DNA of 64,000 nt from Pseudomonadota bacterium. Its GTDB lineage: Bacteria; Pseudomonadota; Gammaproteobacteria; JAKAQQ01. How positions within the stretch are numbered: position 1 is the stretch's first letter; every line of letters begins with the position of its first letter. The notes under the pieces are model-generated. The model was not told the DNA's origin. It did no database searches and saw only the letters and a list, made by a program, of their open reading frames with translations. Of this stretch, positions 7,856 to 19,995 are shown one piece after another. Location: contig DAHXNI010000019.1 in NCBI GenBank assembly GCA_027365475.1, forward strand, positions 1 through 64,000. The letters run 5' to 3'. The position numbers and the translations under genes are program-made.

Positions 7856-8476
7856 CTAGGGGGCTGTATCAGCGGAAACCTCCTGCAAACCATGGGGCAA
7901 GATCTGATGCAGCGCACCGGACCCGATATCAAAGTGAAATCCGCGAATCGTGAGTTGCGGACTCGTTGTAATCCATGGAAAACTCGCAAGATTAGCGAGT
8001 GACACGCGGATACTCTCGTACTCGCAGAAGCGCAGTGCTTGCGCGGCATCGTGGGGATGGGCGAGTTGGGCCCGGCGTTTCGCGGGTTCTGCGATTTGTA
8101 CCCAGGATTCCACAAAATCCGGTGCATTCGGGGGTGCGCCGTTCATCAAGGCGGCGATCCCCCCACAACCGGAGTGTCCGACCACCGCGAGGTGCCTGAC
8201 CTTGAGGACCCGGATCGCGAACTCGAGTGCAGCCGACGTTCCATGATGTGCGGTATCCGGCGCATAGGGTGGCGCCAGATTGGCGATGTTGCGGATCACG
8301 AACATCTCCCCCGGCTGGCAGTCGAAAATCAGCTCGGGTGCGACGCGCGAATCACAGCAGGCGATCACGAGGGTATGGGGCGCCTGTCCGTAGCGGGCCA
8401 GAGATTCAAAGTCGGCTCGCCGGGTAGACCACTGCTCCGTTTGGAAACGAAGGTAGCCGCGAATGAGTTCATCCAT
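7856..8476 (-). CDS. Beta-class carbonic anhydrase
   Basis: This cytoplasmic zinc enzyme of 206 residues interconverts CO2 and bicarbonate. The zinc ligands are visible: C41 and the D42-R44 dyad in ACCDSRVAPEL, and H101 and C104 in VVGHSGCGG. The segment RNIANLAPP is the conserved active-site loop of bacterial beta-CAs. Length and motif spacing are normal. No bicarbonate transporter or carboxysome gene is nearby, so a general role in supplying bicarbonate to carboxylases or in pH control is the simplest reading. It could belong to a carbon-fixing autotroph, but the window gives no direct evidence for that. Confidence 0.92.
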   Translation of the reverse strand: MDELIRGYLRFQTEQWSTRRADFESLARYGQAPHTLVIACCDSRVAPELIFDCQPGEMFVIRNIANLAPPYAPDTAHHGTSAALEFAIRVLKVRHLAVVGHSGCGGIAALMNGAPPNAPDFVESWVQIAEPAKRRAQLAHPHDAAQALRFCEYESIRVSLANLASFPWITTSPQLTIRGFHFDIGSGALHQILPHGLQEVSADTAP

Positions 8477-8848
8477 CAGAAACCTCCAGGCGGTTCGGTC
8501 AGGAAATCCTCATGGGACGAAATAGGTGCTGCGATGGATGCATCGAACGCATCGCCTTCTCGCGTTGATCGGATCGAATCCACCGCGTTTCATCGCGTTT
8601 GTTCCCGCCCATAATAATAGATTTGGGGTATGGACACGAGGGCGTTTGTCCACATGTTCCTGATGTGCACATAACGCCGTCAGGGGTCAGCCGGGTTGCG
8701 CAAAGCATCGATTCTGTGGCATGGTGTCGTGTCGTGTGTATGCCAGCTGCCTTGCGGCATCGCGAGTGCTGTCTTGCGAGTGGAGTAATTATGTTGCGGT
8801 TTGATGCTCGCCCATCTCCATCATTCGTTTCATCAGGCCAATGACTCA
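8477..8848. other. Intergenic region between divergent carbonic anhydrase and RND genes
   Basis: This divergent 372-base region should carry both promoters. No clear sigma70 pair, operator or RNA structure stands out, and open frames in it are short with poor coding character. Confidence 0.3.
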
Positions 8849-9835
8849 ATGACTCAAGTGAAAATCACCCAATCCTTGATTGCTGTTGGCTTCATGGCCT
8901 GGACTACTGTTTCCGTCGCAGCTGGACTGCCGGTGACGGTAGCGACCATCCAGTCCGCCCCCTGGCATCAGGTCTTCCGTACACTCGCGCGGGTGCGCAG
9001 CAACAATCAGATTACTCTGACGGCACCGGTAGGTGGCCGGGTACTGGGTCCATTCCAGCGACCTGGCCTCGTGCATGCCGGTGTGATCTTGATGCGGATT
9101 GCTCCTGTGGGGCTCCGTGCCCAGATTGCGGCGGCTCGGGCGCAGGAACGTTACACCCAAACCAAACTTGGCCGTTACAGGCGCCTGCTGGTGCATGGCT
9201 TCGTCGCGCGCGAGTTGGTCGACAACCTGAGGCTTGCACTCGCCGAGGCTCAGGGGCAACTGCGTGCGCTCAAATCGGAGGATGCCGCCCAGACCCTGAG
9301 AGCCCCCTTCTCGGGAACACTGCGGTATCTCGTCGCTCCCGGTGCCATCGTTCCGACCGCACTGCCCATCATGACCCTGATGGGTCGAGGTCGAACTTGG
9401 GCCGAAGCACTGGTATCTCCCGATATCTCGAGACAAATCCATGCCGACGTCCATGTTTACCTGAATACGGGGCGTTGGCACGGAGTGGGAACCATCCGCA
9501 ATATCGGCAATCGTGCCAGTCATTATGGGCTGGTCCGTGTTTACATCGATCTCCCCTTGGTTGCACCCTTGCTGCCGGGACAATGGGTTCGCTGTAGGAT
9601 CCCAGTTGACTCCGGGCAGGCGTTCCGCCTACCGGTAGAGGCCATCGTCATGCATGGTGACCGGAGTTTCGTGTTCATCGTCCGGAAGGGTCACGCCCTG
9701 CCGGTCTCGGTCAAACTGCTCGCGAGGCACCAAAACGAAGCCTTCGTCCAGGGAACGCTCCGGGACGGAGAAAAGGTCATCCTGACCGGTAATACACGCG
9801 TCAGCCCAGGGAGTGCAGTCGAGATCATGCACTGA
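8849..9835 (+). CDS. RND efflux periplasmic adaptor (membrane fusion protein)
   Basis: The 328-residue product begins with a signal sequence (MTQVKITQSLIAVGFMAWTT, cleavage likely after SVAAG). It shows the adaptor order: a lipoyl-like half (LTAPVGGRVLGPF), a short alpha hairpin (residues about 95-140), the second lipoyl half (LRAPFSGTLRYLVAPGAIV), then beta-barrel and membrane-proximal domains. It would bridge the RND pump encoded next to an outer-membrane channel. The start at 8849 is chosen because the signal peptide follows at once; an ATG at 8801 would add 16 residues. Its stop overlaps the pump start (TGATG), so the two are coupled. No metal-binding N-terminal extension is visible. Confidence 0.85.
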   Translation: MTQVKITQSLIAVGFMAWTTVSVAAGLPVTVATIQSAPWHQVFRTLARVRSNNQITLTAPVGGRVLGPFQRPGLVHAGVILMRIAPVGLRAQIAAARAQERYTQTKLGRYRRLLVHGFVARELVDNLRLALAEAQGQLRALKSEDAAQTLRAPFSGTLRYLVAPGAIVPTALPIMTLMGRGRTWAEALVSPDISRQIHADVHVYLNTGRWHGVGTIRNIGNRASHYGLVRVYIDLPLVAPLLPGQWVRCRIPVDSGQAFRLPVEAIVMHGDRSFVFIVRKGHALPVSVKLLARHQNEAFVQGTLRDGEKVILTGNTRVSPGSAVEIMH

Positions 9836-12800
9836 TGCAACGCTACCTCGCATTCCTTTGGGCGAACCGGTTTACGGCGGCGCTGCTTCCGATTCTGGTA
9901 TTTGCAGCAGGGTTTCTGGTTTACCACGCGCTGCCTAAAAGCATATTTCCGGATGTCGCCTTCCCCAAGGTGGCCGTCCTGGTGCACACGGATAATCTGC
10001 CGGTCCGCTTCATGCTGCTTCAGGTAACCCGCCCGCTGGAACAGGTGGCCAAGGGGGAACCCGGCGTGCGCCTCGTGCGCTCGCAGACGGGCAACGGTCT
10101 CACCAAGCTCCATGTCTACTTTGCACGAGGAGTCAATCCCGAGATTGCATACCTCATGCTGCAGGCGCGTCTTGCAGCCGTTCCATTGCCGACCGGTGCA
10201 ATCATCAGCGAGCGGCTCATGATGCCCAATATCTATCCGTTGGCCGAATACGCCTTGGTATCCAACCGCGACGACAGTTCTGCCATGATGCCGACCTTTG
10301 CATTCGAGGTGCGCCCGGCATTGCTGGGCCTGTCGGGCGTCTATGAAGTCAATGACACCGGCCGCGGCTGGCCTGAAGTGGATGTCAACCTCCGTGCACG
10401 CCGTTTGGCGCAGTATCACCTCAGGGCATCTACGGTGACCCGCATCCTGCGGGCTGATCAGGGTCCATTTTTCTCGGGCGTGCTCAATATTTTCCATGAG
10501 CAGTTTCTTTTGGCGACCACACCGCGTCCGGCAACTCCGGAAAGTTTGTCCACATTGAATCTGCCGCTCGGGCGCTCCACCGCCGGCACAGCAACGCCTC
10601 CCCCCGACGAACTCTCCGGCCCCGAGTCTCTGGTGAACACCATCGGTGCTACCGGCACGCAACGTGCGCCGCTCGCGCTCGGGGATATTGCCACGATCCA
10701 TATCCGCCCGCCCCCTCTCGTGAGGGAGGCAGCAGTCGCCGGCTGGCGGCACGCATTGATCGTTGACGTATCAGCAGATCGGGGAGTGAACGAGGTGGGT
10801 GTGGCCCGTGCAACGGCCGCCCGGATCGCGCAGCTCAGATCCCATCTGCCCGCCGGGATCCACCTGATTCCCATCTACAACCTGAGCCACCTCATCGAAT
10901 CCAGCCTGCGTGACGTCTGGATCGCCCTCTTTCTTGGGAGTTTCATCGCCTTGCTTGTAGTGCTGATCTTTCTCGGTCGGTGGGATGCGGCATTGGCGAC
11001 GCTGACCGTGGTGCCTCTCTCGGTGGCCGGAACGCTCCTTGTTTTGCATGCTTTCGGATTCGGGATCAATATCATGACGCTGGGCGGTATCACCGCCGCG
11101 ATTGGTGCGCTGGTGGATCACGCCATTGTCGTCATGGAGCGTGGCCTCCACGGCCCACGCGAAGGTCACGCATCCGAGCGTCGCCAGCATGCCTTGATGC
11201 GCGTAGGAGAGATCTTGCCCTTGATGACAATGGCGACGATCACTTCCTGCGTGATTTTCATACCGCTCATCTTCCTCTCGGGAACGATCGGCCTGTTGTT
11301 CCGCGACATGGCATTTGCCGTGATTCTTGCGCTCATTACCTCGCAAGTCGTTGCCTTGGTGCTCACACCTCTACTGACCATAGGGATCGCCCAGCGGCCA
11401 CGGCGGCGGCACCGGCTTCCGGGCGAACAGGCGATCAGGCGCAGATATGGAATCCTCCTCATCGGGGGAATGCGGAGACCCTGGCTTGCCATTCCGGTCA
11501 TTCTGGTCTTGCTCGGGGGTGCCTTAATCGCCATCGTCAATCTCCCGACGGCCTTTCTGCCGCATTGGGACGAGGGGATCTTTGTCGTGCCGTTTCGGAC
11601 ACCGGTTGGCAATGGAGTCCGGGAGACGACCCGAGTGGGTCGCGATCTCATGGCAGCGGCGATGCGCAATCCCAACGTGCAGCGGACCTCGCTTGTGATC
11701 GGCAGGGGGTTAGGGAATCGCTACGCCACACCGAACAAGGGTGCCCTGGTCATCGTACTCAAGAAAAATCATGCAGACAGTACGCGGAAGGTTATGACCC
11801 AGTTGCGACACGTGTTCCGGGCGACGGCTCCGGATCTCACGACACTTGAGGCCATGCAGGTCATGATCAATCGCCTGGGAAATCTATCGGGCTCCCATGC
11901 CCCCCTGCAGATCCAGCTCTTTGGCTCCAATTCACTCGAGCTCAGGGCAGATGGCCGGCGCCTCTTCCTGGCGCTGCGCCGGAGTCATGATTTTGAATCA
12001 CTGGTTTTCAAATCCCCTTCAGCAGGCCCCGAGCTCAGGATCACACCCAAAACCCTAGCGACGCTTTATGGCCTGACACCGCCGGCCATCGCCCATTCGC
12101 TGAAAACCGATTTCTGGGGGCGTCGGGCGGGTTTCCTCACCCAGGGTGAGCAGATTATGCCCATCCGTGTCCGGGTCATTCCATTCTCACCCACCGGACC
12201 CGGCAATCTCGGGCGTGTCCCGCTCCGCCTTCCGGGTGGTACGTATACCACCTTAAACCGCGTGGCCCATGTTCGCCTGCAAGGGATCGTCCCCTATATT
12301 ACGCACCAGAACCTGGTGCCCTATTCATTGATCAAACTGGCTCCGAAACCGGGGGAGGGCTTGAGTGTGGCGGCTGCCCAAGCGCAAAGAGTCATTGCTG
12401 CCATGCATTTTCCGCCCGGCATCAGCCCGGTCATCGGCGGGTATTACCGGCAACAGAAGAAAAGTTTCCAGCAAATGATCCTCATACTGAGTGGAGCGCT
12501 CTTCCTGCTGCTCATTCTCCTGGGGTTCCAGTTCAGCAGCTTTCGTGCCGCGATTGCTGCTCTCCTGGCCACGGCACTTGCGGGCACCGGGGCATTCCTT
12601 GCCTTGTGGATGACTGGCATCAATCTGGACAGCACAGCTTTTCTCGGCGTTTTGCTGGTTTTCGCCATAGGTGTCAACAACGTCATTCTCATTTTTGCCC
12701 GCGCGCACCAACTGGGTGGAGCATCCCCTGCAGTCATCCATGTGGCTTGGGCTGCACGCCAGCGCCTGCGGCCCATTCTCATGACCATGTTGGCCGACGT

Positions 12801-12999
12801 ACTCGGTTTTCTGCCGCTTGCAATCGGCATCGGACACGGAACTGATCTCCTCAAGCCTCTCGCAGTCGCGGTCATGGGTGGGCTTACGCTGAGCGCGTTG
12901 ATGTCCCTCTGGCTTGCGCCCGTGATTTATGCCCTGTTGCGCGGATCCTCGCGACCCACTCCAGCCGGGCTACCCATCGCAGTTACAGAACCCAACTGA
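9835..12999 (+). CDS. RND-family efflux pump, inner membrane subunit
   Basis: At 1054 residues it has the full RND length: TM1 near residues 12-32, a periplasmic porter region, TM2-6 from about 360, TM7 near 558 and TM8-12 from about 880. TM4 holds an aspartate in GALVDHAIVVMERG, part of the proton relay. The usual VEN after this aspartate is MER here, a departure at a well-conserved place. FLPLAIGIGHG and TAFLGVLLVFAIG match TM10-11. Overall resemblance is to the CzcA/CusA-like and other non-HAE1 branches. The substrate could be metal ions or organics; neither the adaptor nor the context decides. No TolC-like gene lies in the window. Confidence 0.85.
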   Translation: MQRYLAFLWANRFTAALLPILVFAAGFLVYHALPKSIFPDVAFPKVAVLVHTDNLPVRFMLLQVTRPLEQVAKGEPGVRLVRSQTGNGLTKLHVYFARGVNPEIAYLMLQARLAAVPLPTGAIISERLMMPNIYPLAEYALVSNRDDSSAMMPTFAFEVRPALLGLSGVYEVNDTGRGWPEVDVNLRARRLAQYHLRASTVTRILRADQGPFFSGVLNIFHEQFLLATTPRPATPESLSTLNLPLGRSTAGTATPPPDELSGPESLVNTIGATGTQRAPLALGDIATIHIRPPPLVREAAVAGWRHALIVDVSADRGVNEVGVARATAARIAQLRSHLPAGIHLIPIYNLSHLIESSLRDVWIALFLGSFIALLVVLIFLGRWDAALATLTVVPLSVAGTLLVLHAFGFGINIMTLGGITAAIGALVDHAIVVMERGLHGPREGHASERRQHALMRVGEILPLMTMATITSCVIFIPLIFLSGTIGLLFRDMAFAVILALITSQVVALVLTPLLTIGIAQRPRRRHRLPGEQAIRRRYGILLIGGMRRPWLAIPVILVLLGGALIAIVNLPTAFLPHWDEGIFVVPFRTPVGNGVRETTRVGRDLMAAAMRNPNVQRTSLVIGRGLGNRYATPNKGALVIVLKKNHADSTRKVMTQLRHVFRATAPDLTTLEAMQVMINRLGNLSGSHAPLQIQLFGSNSLELRADGRRLFLALRRSHDFESLVFKSPSAGPELRITPKTLATLYGLTPPAIAHSLKTDFWGRRAGFLTQGEQIMPIRVRVIPFSPTGPGNLGRVPLRLPGGTYTTLNRVAHVRLQGIVPYITHQNLVPYSLIKLAPKPGEGLSVAAAQAQRVIAAMHFPPGISPVIGGYYRQQKKSFQQMILILSGALFLLLILLGFQFSSFRAAIAALLATALAGTGAFLALWMTGINLDSTAFLGVLLVFAIGVNNVILIFARAHQLGGASPAVIHVAWAARQRLRPILMTMLADVLGFLPLAIGIGHGTDLLKPLAVAVMGGLTLSALMSLWLAPVIYALLRGSSRPTPAGLPIAVTEPN

Positions 13000-13245
13000 A
13001 GGCAAACGACCGGCTCATTCCAGAGCCCCGTCGCCAGGCCGGAAGGTAGCAGGCAGCCGAGGAGGCACATCCACCGAGTCTCGGCCAGTCCCCCGGGACG
13101 AAGGGCGGTTCCGGTCCGGTGGAGCTTGGACCTCAGGACCCGGGATGGGGAAAAAGCTCTGCTTTCGAGCCATCCCACGCGAGAGATCGCAAAAGTCCCC
13201 CCATTTCGGTTAAAATCAGCCTCTCTGCAATTCGATTTTTGGTTC
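13000..13245. other. Intergenic region after RND operon
   Basis: No gene or convincing terminator is recognised in this stretch before the tRNA-Leu promoter. Small open frames on both strands lack coding character. Confidence 0.3.
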
Positions 13246-13274
13246 TTGGGTTTCTGAGTACCTTTATTTATCAT
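13246..13274 (+). promoter_or_regulatory. Candidate promoter of tRNA-Leu
   Basis: TTGGGT (13246-13251), a 17-base spacer and TATCAT (13269-13274) are followed by a GC-rich discriminator (GCCCCGGGC), typical of stable-RNA promoters under stringent control. The -35 match is weak, so this is tentative. Confidence 0.4.
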
Positions 13275-13303
13275 GCAATATGCCCCGGGCCGTACGGGCT
13301 GGC

Positions 13304-13389
13304 GCGAAAGTGGCGGAACCGGTAGACGCGCTGGTTTTAGGTACCAGTGGGTAAATCCCGTGAGAGTTCGAGTCTCTCCTTTCGCACCA
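13304..13389 (+). tRNA. tRNA-Leu (TAG)
   Basis: The acceptor GCGAAAG at 13304-13310 pairs with CTTTCGC at 13379-13385, and A plus encoded CCA follow. The anticodon stem CTGGT/ACCAG encloses TTTAGGT, giving TAG, which reads CTA/CTG. The long variable arm is diagnostic of a class II tRNA. It lies directly before tig, with 56 bases between. Confidence 0.95.
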
Positions 13390-13445
13390 CTGAGATGTCA
13401 AGAACCGCTCCGTTCGGCTCCACGGGCTTGAGAGGATTCGATTCT

Positions 13446-14768
13446 ATGTCATTAGCTGTCGAAAACGGATCAGAATTGGAGCGTCGCCTGACGTTGACCA
13501 TTGGGGCTCAAGAGGTTGAGACACAGGTGGATGAACGGCTCGGACGCCTGTCTCCGCGTACGCGGATTAAGGGATTCCGTCCCGGGAAGGCTCCGCTGTC
13601 GGTGATCCGGCAGCATTACGGGCCAGATGTCCGTCAGGAAGTCCTGCGCGACCTCATCGAAAAACGTTATTGGGACTCGGTGACGGAGCAGTCACTGCGT
13701 CCGGCGTCCGCTCCGTCGTTTGAAATGCAGCCTGCAGAACCCGGCCAGCCGCTCACCGTGACGGCCGTGTTCGAAGTCTATCCTGACTTCCAGGTGAAAG
13801 GTTACGAACGGATTCCGTTGCGCCGACCGAAAGTCGACATCACCGAGGATGATCTTGCACTCGTGGTTGAGAAGCTAAGGCGGCAGCGATCCCACTGGCA
13901 CCCGGTTGAGCGTGCGGCCCGAACGGGCGACCGTCTGTTTCTGGATTATGAGGCTTCGCTTGCGGATGGCCGTGCATTCAAAGGAGGGGCCGGTCGGGAT
14001 GTCTATGTCGAACTCGGTTCAGGACGCGAGATTCCCGGGTTTGAAGCCGCTCTGGAAGGCTCTGCAAAGGATGAAGAGCGTGAGTTCGATCTCATATTTC
14101 CCGCCGATCATCTGCAGCGAGAACTCGCGGGCCAGCGCGCACACTTCAAGGTCCGGGTGCGCGAGGTCGGCGAACGGCACCTGCCTGAAGTCGATGACGA
14201 GTTTTGCCGGAGTTTTGGAACTCAGGGTCCCGAGGAATGGTTCGAGGAGGTTCGTGACAGCATGCACCGGGAGTTGGTTGAAGCCATCCGGCTGAGGCTG
14301 AAACAGGCCATCGATGACCACCTTTTGGAAAAAAACCCTGTGGGACTCCCGCGGACCTTGGTTGAAGGAGAGATCCGGCAGTTGCACCGTTCAACCCTCG
14401 AGCAGCTGGGCCTTGAAGCGCGCGAGGAGATCCCGGATACGCTGCGCGCACGCTACGAACCGGCCGCGCGCAGGCGGGTCGCGCTGTCTCTGATCTACCG
14501 GGAACTCGTGCGGCAACTCGGACTCACGCCGGATCCGGCCCGTATGGAAGCGTTGCTCACGGCGGTCGCAGCCGAGAGTGAAAACCCGGATCAGCTGTCC
14601 AGTGAACTCCGCTCCGATCCGCGTGTCCGCCAGGACCTCGAACGGCTCGCGCTCGAGGAGCAGCTCATGGACTGGCTGATCGAACACGGGGCTCCGGAAG
14701 AGGTGCCTGAATCTTTCGCGTCCGTCCTCAATCTGAATCCAGCCCGCCCCACGGAGTCAAACGCATGA
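13446..14768 (+). CDS. tig: Trigger factor, ribosome-associated chaperone
   Basis: This 440-residue protein has the ribosome-docking motif GFRPGKAP at residues 43-50, a central FKBP-type prolyl isomerase domain (about 150-245, [17 protein letters not shown]) and a long helical C-terminal arm domain. It binds near the ribosomal exit tunnel and shields nascent chains. The start at 13446 gives [15 protein letters not shown], matching the family N-terminus; an upstream extension would run into tRNA-Leu. Its stop overlaps the clpP start (ATGA). The acidic linker regions and length are ordinary. Confidence 0.96.
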   Translation: MSLAVENGSELERRLTLTIGAQEVETQVDERLGRLSPRTRIKGFRPGKAPLSVIRQHYGPDVRQEVLRDLIEKRYWDSVTEQSLRPASAPSFEMQPAEPGQPLTVTAVFEVYPDFQVKGYERIPLRRPKVDITEDDLALVVEKLRRQRSHWHPVERAARTGDRLFLDYEASLADGRAFKGGAGRDVYVELGSGREIPGFEAALEGSAKDEEREFDLIFPADHLQRELAGQRAHFKVRVREVGERHLPEVDDEFCRSFGTQGPEEWFEEVRDSMHRELVEAIRLRLKQAIDDHLLEKNPVGLPRTLVEGEIRQLHRSTLEQLGLEAREEIPDTLRARYEPAARRRVALSLIYRELVRQLGLTPDPARMEALLTAVAAESENPDQLSSELRSDPRVRQDLERLALEEQLMDWLIEHGAPEEVPESFASVLNLNPARPTESNA

Positions 14769-15418
14769 ATGATCCATCCCGCTTCCTCACCCGGAACCAT
14801 GCGGGGGAACCTGCGCAGGGCCTGAATCTCGTCCCCATGGTGATCGAACAGACGGCCCGGGGGGAGCGGGCGTATGACATCTACTCGCGCCTGCTCAAGG
14901 AACGGTTGGTCTTTATTGTGGGTGCCATCGACGACCAGGTTGCAAATCTCGTGGTTGCCCAGCTCCTGTATCTGGAATCGGAAAATGCGGAGAAGGACAT
15001 CAGTCTCTATATCAACTCGCCCGGTGGCTCGGTATCGGCAGGACTGGCCATCTACGACACGATGCAGTTTGTGAAGCCCGACGTGAGCACAATCTGCGTG
15101 GGCCAGGCCGCGAGCATGGGAGCGGTTCTTTTGGCTGGCGGAACGAAAGGCAAGCGTTATTGCCTTCCCCACTCGCGTGTCATGATCCATCAGCCCTGGG
15201 GTGGATTCCAGGGACAGGTTTCCGATATCGATATTCATGCCCGGGAGTTTCTGTTTCTTCGGCAAAAACTCAATGAGATACTGGCCCACCATTCCGGCCA
15301 GCCGGTCGACCGGGTTGCACGGGATACGGAGCGTGATAATTTTATGGGTGGGCAGGAAGCCATTGAATATGGTTTACTGGATGCCCTGCTGGAGCACCGG
15401 AGCTCCGGAGGCCATTGA
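14765..15418 (+). CDS. clpP: ATP-dependent Clp protease proteolytic subunit
   Basis: This 217-residue serine protease shows the triad S117 (GQAASMGA), H142 ([12 protein letters not shown]) and D191 ([11 protein letters not shown]). It forms the double heptameric barrel served by ClpX, encoded next. The N-terminal segment before [20 protein letters not shown] is likely removed by self-processing. It is coupled to tig by a 4-base overlap, and a 51-base gap separates it from clpX, so tig-clpP-clpX form one unit. Confidence 0.97.
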   Translation: MNDPSRFLTRNHAGEPAQGLNLVPMVIEQTARGERAYDIYSRLLKERLVFIVGAIDDQVANLVVAQLLYLESENAEKDISLYINSPGGSVSAGLAIYDTMQFVKPDVSTICVGQAASMGAVLLAGGTKGKRYCLPHSRVMIHQPWGGFQGQVSDIDIHAREFLFLRQKLNEILAHHSGQPVDRVARDTERDNFMGGQEAIEYGLLDALLEHRSSGGH

Positions 15419-15469
15419 TGCCCGGCATCGCGGAACGAGTGTCCGTATCCGGGGGGAGTGTAGGTGACA

Positions 15470-16747
15470 ATGTCTGATCAACGCGGTCGCAAAGACGACG
15501 AAGGCCATCCGCTCTATTGCTCATTCTGCGGAAAGAGCCAGCATGAAGTGATGAAATTGATTGCCGGTCCGGCGGTTTTTATTTGCGATGAATGTGTGGA
15601 ACTCTGCAAGGACATTATCCGCGAGGAGGTCCAGGACCAGGCTGAGCGTGTGAGCGAAAAGCTACCGAAGCCCCAGGAGATCAAGGCTGTTCTCGACCAG
15701 TATGTCATCGGTCAGGACTATGCCAAAAAGGTGTTGGCAGTTGCAGTCTACAATCATTACAAGCGGCTTGAGCATGGCTCGCGGCGCGATGAAGTCGAGC
15801 TGGCGAAGAGCAATATTCTCCTGATCGGTCCGACCGGCTCGGGCAAGACATTGCTCGCCGAGACCTTGGCCCGCCTGCTCAATGTGCCCTTTACCATTGC
15901 TGATGCAACGACCTTGACCGAGGCCGGCTATGTCGGAGAGGATGTCGAAAACATCATCCAGAAACTCTTGCAGAAGTGCGATTACGATATTGAGCGGGCC
16001 CAGACCGGGATCGTCTATATCGACGAAATCGACAAGATTTCAAGGAAATCAGAAAACCCCTCGATCACGCGCGACGTGTCCGGGGAAGGTGTGCAACAGG
16101 CCCTTTTGAAACTGATCGAGGGGACGGTCGCTTCAGTTCCTCCCCAGGGGGGACGCAAACATCCCCAGCAGGAGTTTCTCCAAGTCGATACGCGCAACAT
16201 CCTCTTCATCTGTGGGGGGGCTTTTTCAGGCCTCGAGAAGATCGTGGAGCGCAGAACCCAGCGGGGAGGGATCGGTTTTACGGCCAGTCTGCCGGGTGGT
16301 CAGACCGCCGAACGGAGTCTCAGTCTGCTGCTTTCCAATACCGAACCCGAGGATCTCATCCGTTATGGACTGATCCCTGAGTTTGTCGGCCGGATGCCGG
16401 TGATTGCCACACTTGACGAACTGGACGAAGAGGCACTGATCCGGATTACAACAGAGCCCAAGAACGCGATCGTCAAGCAGTACCAGAAACTCTTTGAAAT
16501 GGAGGGTGCTGAACTCGAGTTTCGGGATTCCGGCCTGCGGGCTGTTGTCCACCGGGCCATACAGCGTAAAACCGGTGCACGCGGGCTCCGGACGATTCTG
16601 GAGCAGATTCTGCTCGACGTCATGTATGACCTTCCAAGTCTCAAGGGTGCAAGCCGGGTCGTGATCGACGAAAGTGTGATCGCCGGGCAGTCCCAGCCTT
16701 ATATCCTTTACGGCCGGGATCGCATCGCAGCTTCCGATGAGGGCTAG
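15470..16747 (+). CDS. clpX: ATP-dependent Clp protease ATP-binding subunit ClpX
   Basis: The 425-residue AAA+ unfoldase has a zinc-binding domain with C17, C20, C39 and C42, a Walker A GPTGSGKT near residue 121, a Walker B (IVYIDEID) and a sensor region (PEFVGRMPV). It recognises tagged substrates and feeds ClpP. The ATG at 15470 is preferred over an in-frame GTG at 15464 because it yields the usual MSD start. Length and motifs are normal. Confidence 0.97.
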   Translation: MSDQRGRKDDEGHPLYCSFCGKSQHEVMKLIAGPAVFICDECVELCKDIIREEVQDQAERVSEKLPKPQEIKAVLDQYVIGQDYAKKVLAVAVYNHYKRLEHGSRRDEVELAKSNILLIGPTGSGKTLLAETLARLLNVPFTIADATTLTEAGYVGEDVENIIQKLLQKCDYDIERAQTGIVYIDEIDKISRKSENPSITRDVSGEGVQQALLKLIEGTVASVPPQGGRKHPQQEFLQVDTRNILFICGGAFSGLEKIVERRTQRGGIGFTASLPGGQTAERSLSLLLSNTEPEDLIRYGLIPEFVGRMPVIATLDELDEEALIRITTEPKNAIVKQYQKLFEMEGAELEFRDSGLRAVVHRAIQRKTGARGLRTILEQILLDVMYDLPSLKGASRVVIDESVIAGQSQPYILYGRDRIAASDEG

Positions 16748-16845
16748 CCTCAGAGTCCTTGAATTGCCGCCCTACTGCCCCCATGCTGATTGGGTACCCT
16801 GCTCTCGAATGAGCGCCCACCCCTTGGACCCAAGGTGCCTTGACC

Positions 16846-19320
<2,475 letters not shown>

Positions 19321-19335
19321 ACCCAGGTCGATCGT

Positions 19336-19364
19336 TTGACAGCGGGGGTTAGCCTCGGTATAAA
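19336..19364 (+). promoter_or_regulatory. Strong sigma70-type promoter before hup
   Basis: TTGACA (19336-19341), a 17-base spacer and TATAAA (19359-19364) make a near-consensus housekeeping promoter about 100 bases upstream of the HU gene. The position supports separate high-level expression of HU, perhaps continuing into tRNA-Val and tRNA-Asp. Confidence 0.7.
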
Positions 19365-19466
19365 GTCAGGGAACTTGAAGAAAACTCCCTTTGTACGGTA
19401 CGGTGAGATACCCAGTCGAGTCGTCTCCGTTGCAAAGTACAACCACTACCAGAGGATGTTGCTGCC

Positions 19467-19739
19467 ATGAATAAATCCGAACTCATTGATGCTGTTGCGG
19501 AAATGACCGAGCTCACGAAAGCAGACAGCAGCCGAGCCGTCGAGGCCGTGATCGAAAGCCTGACCCGTGCATTTCGAGCAGGGGATTCCGTGACCTTGGT
19601 TGGATTTGGCTCCTTTCACGTGAAAAGCCGGAAAGCCCGTACCGGGCGCAATCCCAAGACCGGTGCGAGCATTGCGATCCCAGCGAGCCGTTCGTTGGGC
19701 TTCAAGCCGAGCAAGCCTCTCAAGGATGCCTTAAACTGA
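19467..19739 (+). CDS. hupB: DNA-binding protein HU
   Basis: This 90-residue histone-like protein starts MNKSELIDAVAEMTELTK and has the signature GFGSFHVKSRKARTGRNPKTG in its beta arm, with the intercalating proline in NPKTG. It forms dimers that bend DNA in the nucleoid. The RBS AGAGGA lies at 19452-19457. Position after lon is conserved, favouring the beta-type name, though a single-copy HU genome cannot be excluded. Confidence 0.95.
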   Translation: MNKSELIDAVAEMTELTKADSSRAVEAVIESLTRAFRAGDSVTLVGFGSFHVKSRKARTGRNPKTGASIAIPASRSLGFKPSKPLKDALN

Positions 19740-19749
19740 CGTCCGAAAG

Positions 19750-19826
19750 GGGTGCTTAGCTCAGGCCGGTAGAGCGTCGCCTTTACACGGCGAAAGTCGG
19801 GGGTTCGATTCCCTCAGCACCCACCA
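19750..19826 (+). tRNA. tRNA-Val (TAC)
   Basis: The acceptor GGGTGCT at 19750-19756 pairs with AGCACCC at 19816-19822; A and encoded CCA follow. The anticodon loop TTTACAC gives TAC. The gene begins 10 bases after the hup stop and could share its transcript. Confidence 0.95.
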
Positions 19827-19833
19827 AGCAAGC

Positions 19834-19910
19834 GGAGTGGTAGTTCAGCTGGTTAGAATACCGGCTTGTCACGCCGGGGGTCGCGGGTTCGAGTCCCGTC
19901 CACTCCGCCA
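19834..19910 (+). tRNA. tRNA-Asp (GTC)
   Basis: The acceptor GGAGTGG at 19834-19840 pairs with CCACTCC at 19900-19906; G73 and encoded CCA follow. The anticodon is GTC within CTTGTCACG. It is 7 bases after tRNA-Val, so the two are co-transcribed. Confidence 0.95.
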
Positions 19911-19995
19911 TTGAGTCTATGGGTATGCGAATCGAGCAGACACCACTCTGCGCAGGTTCGTGCCGTCTGGGTTTGTTCAAGGTAAGGTGCCGGAT

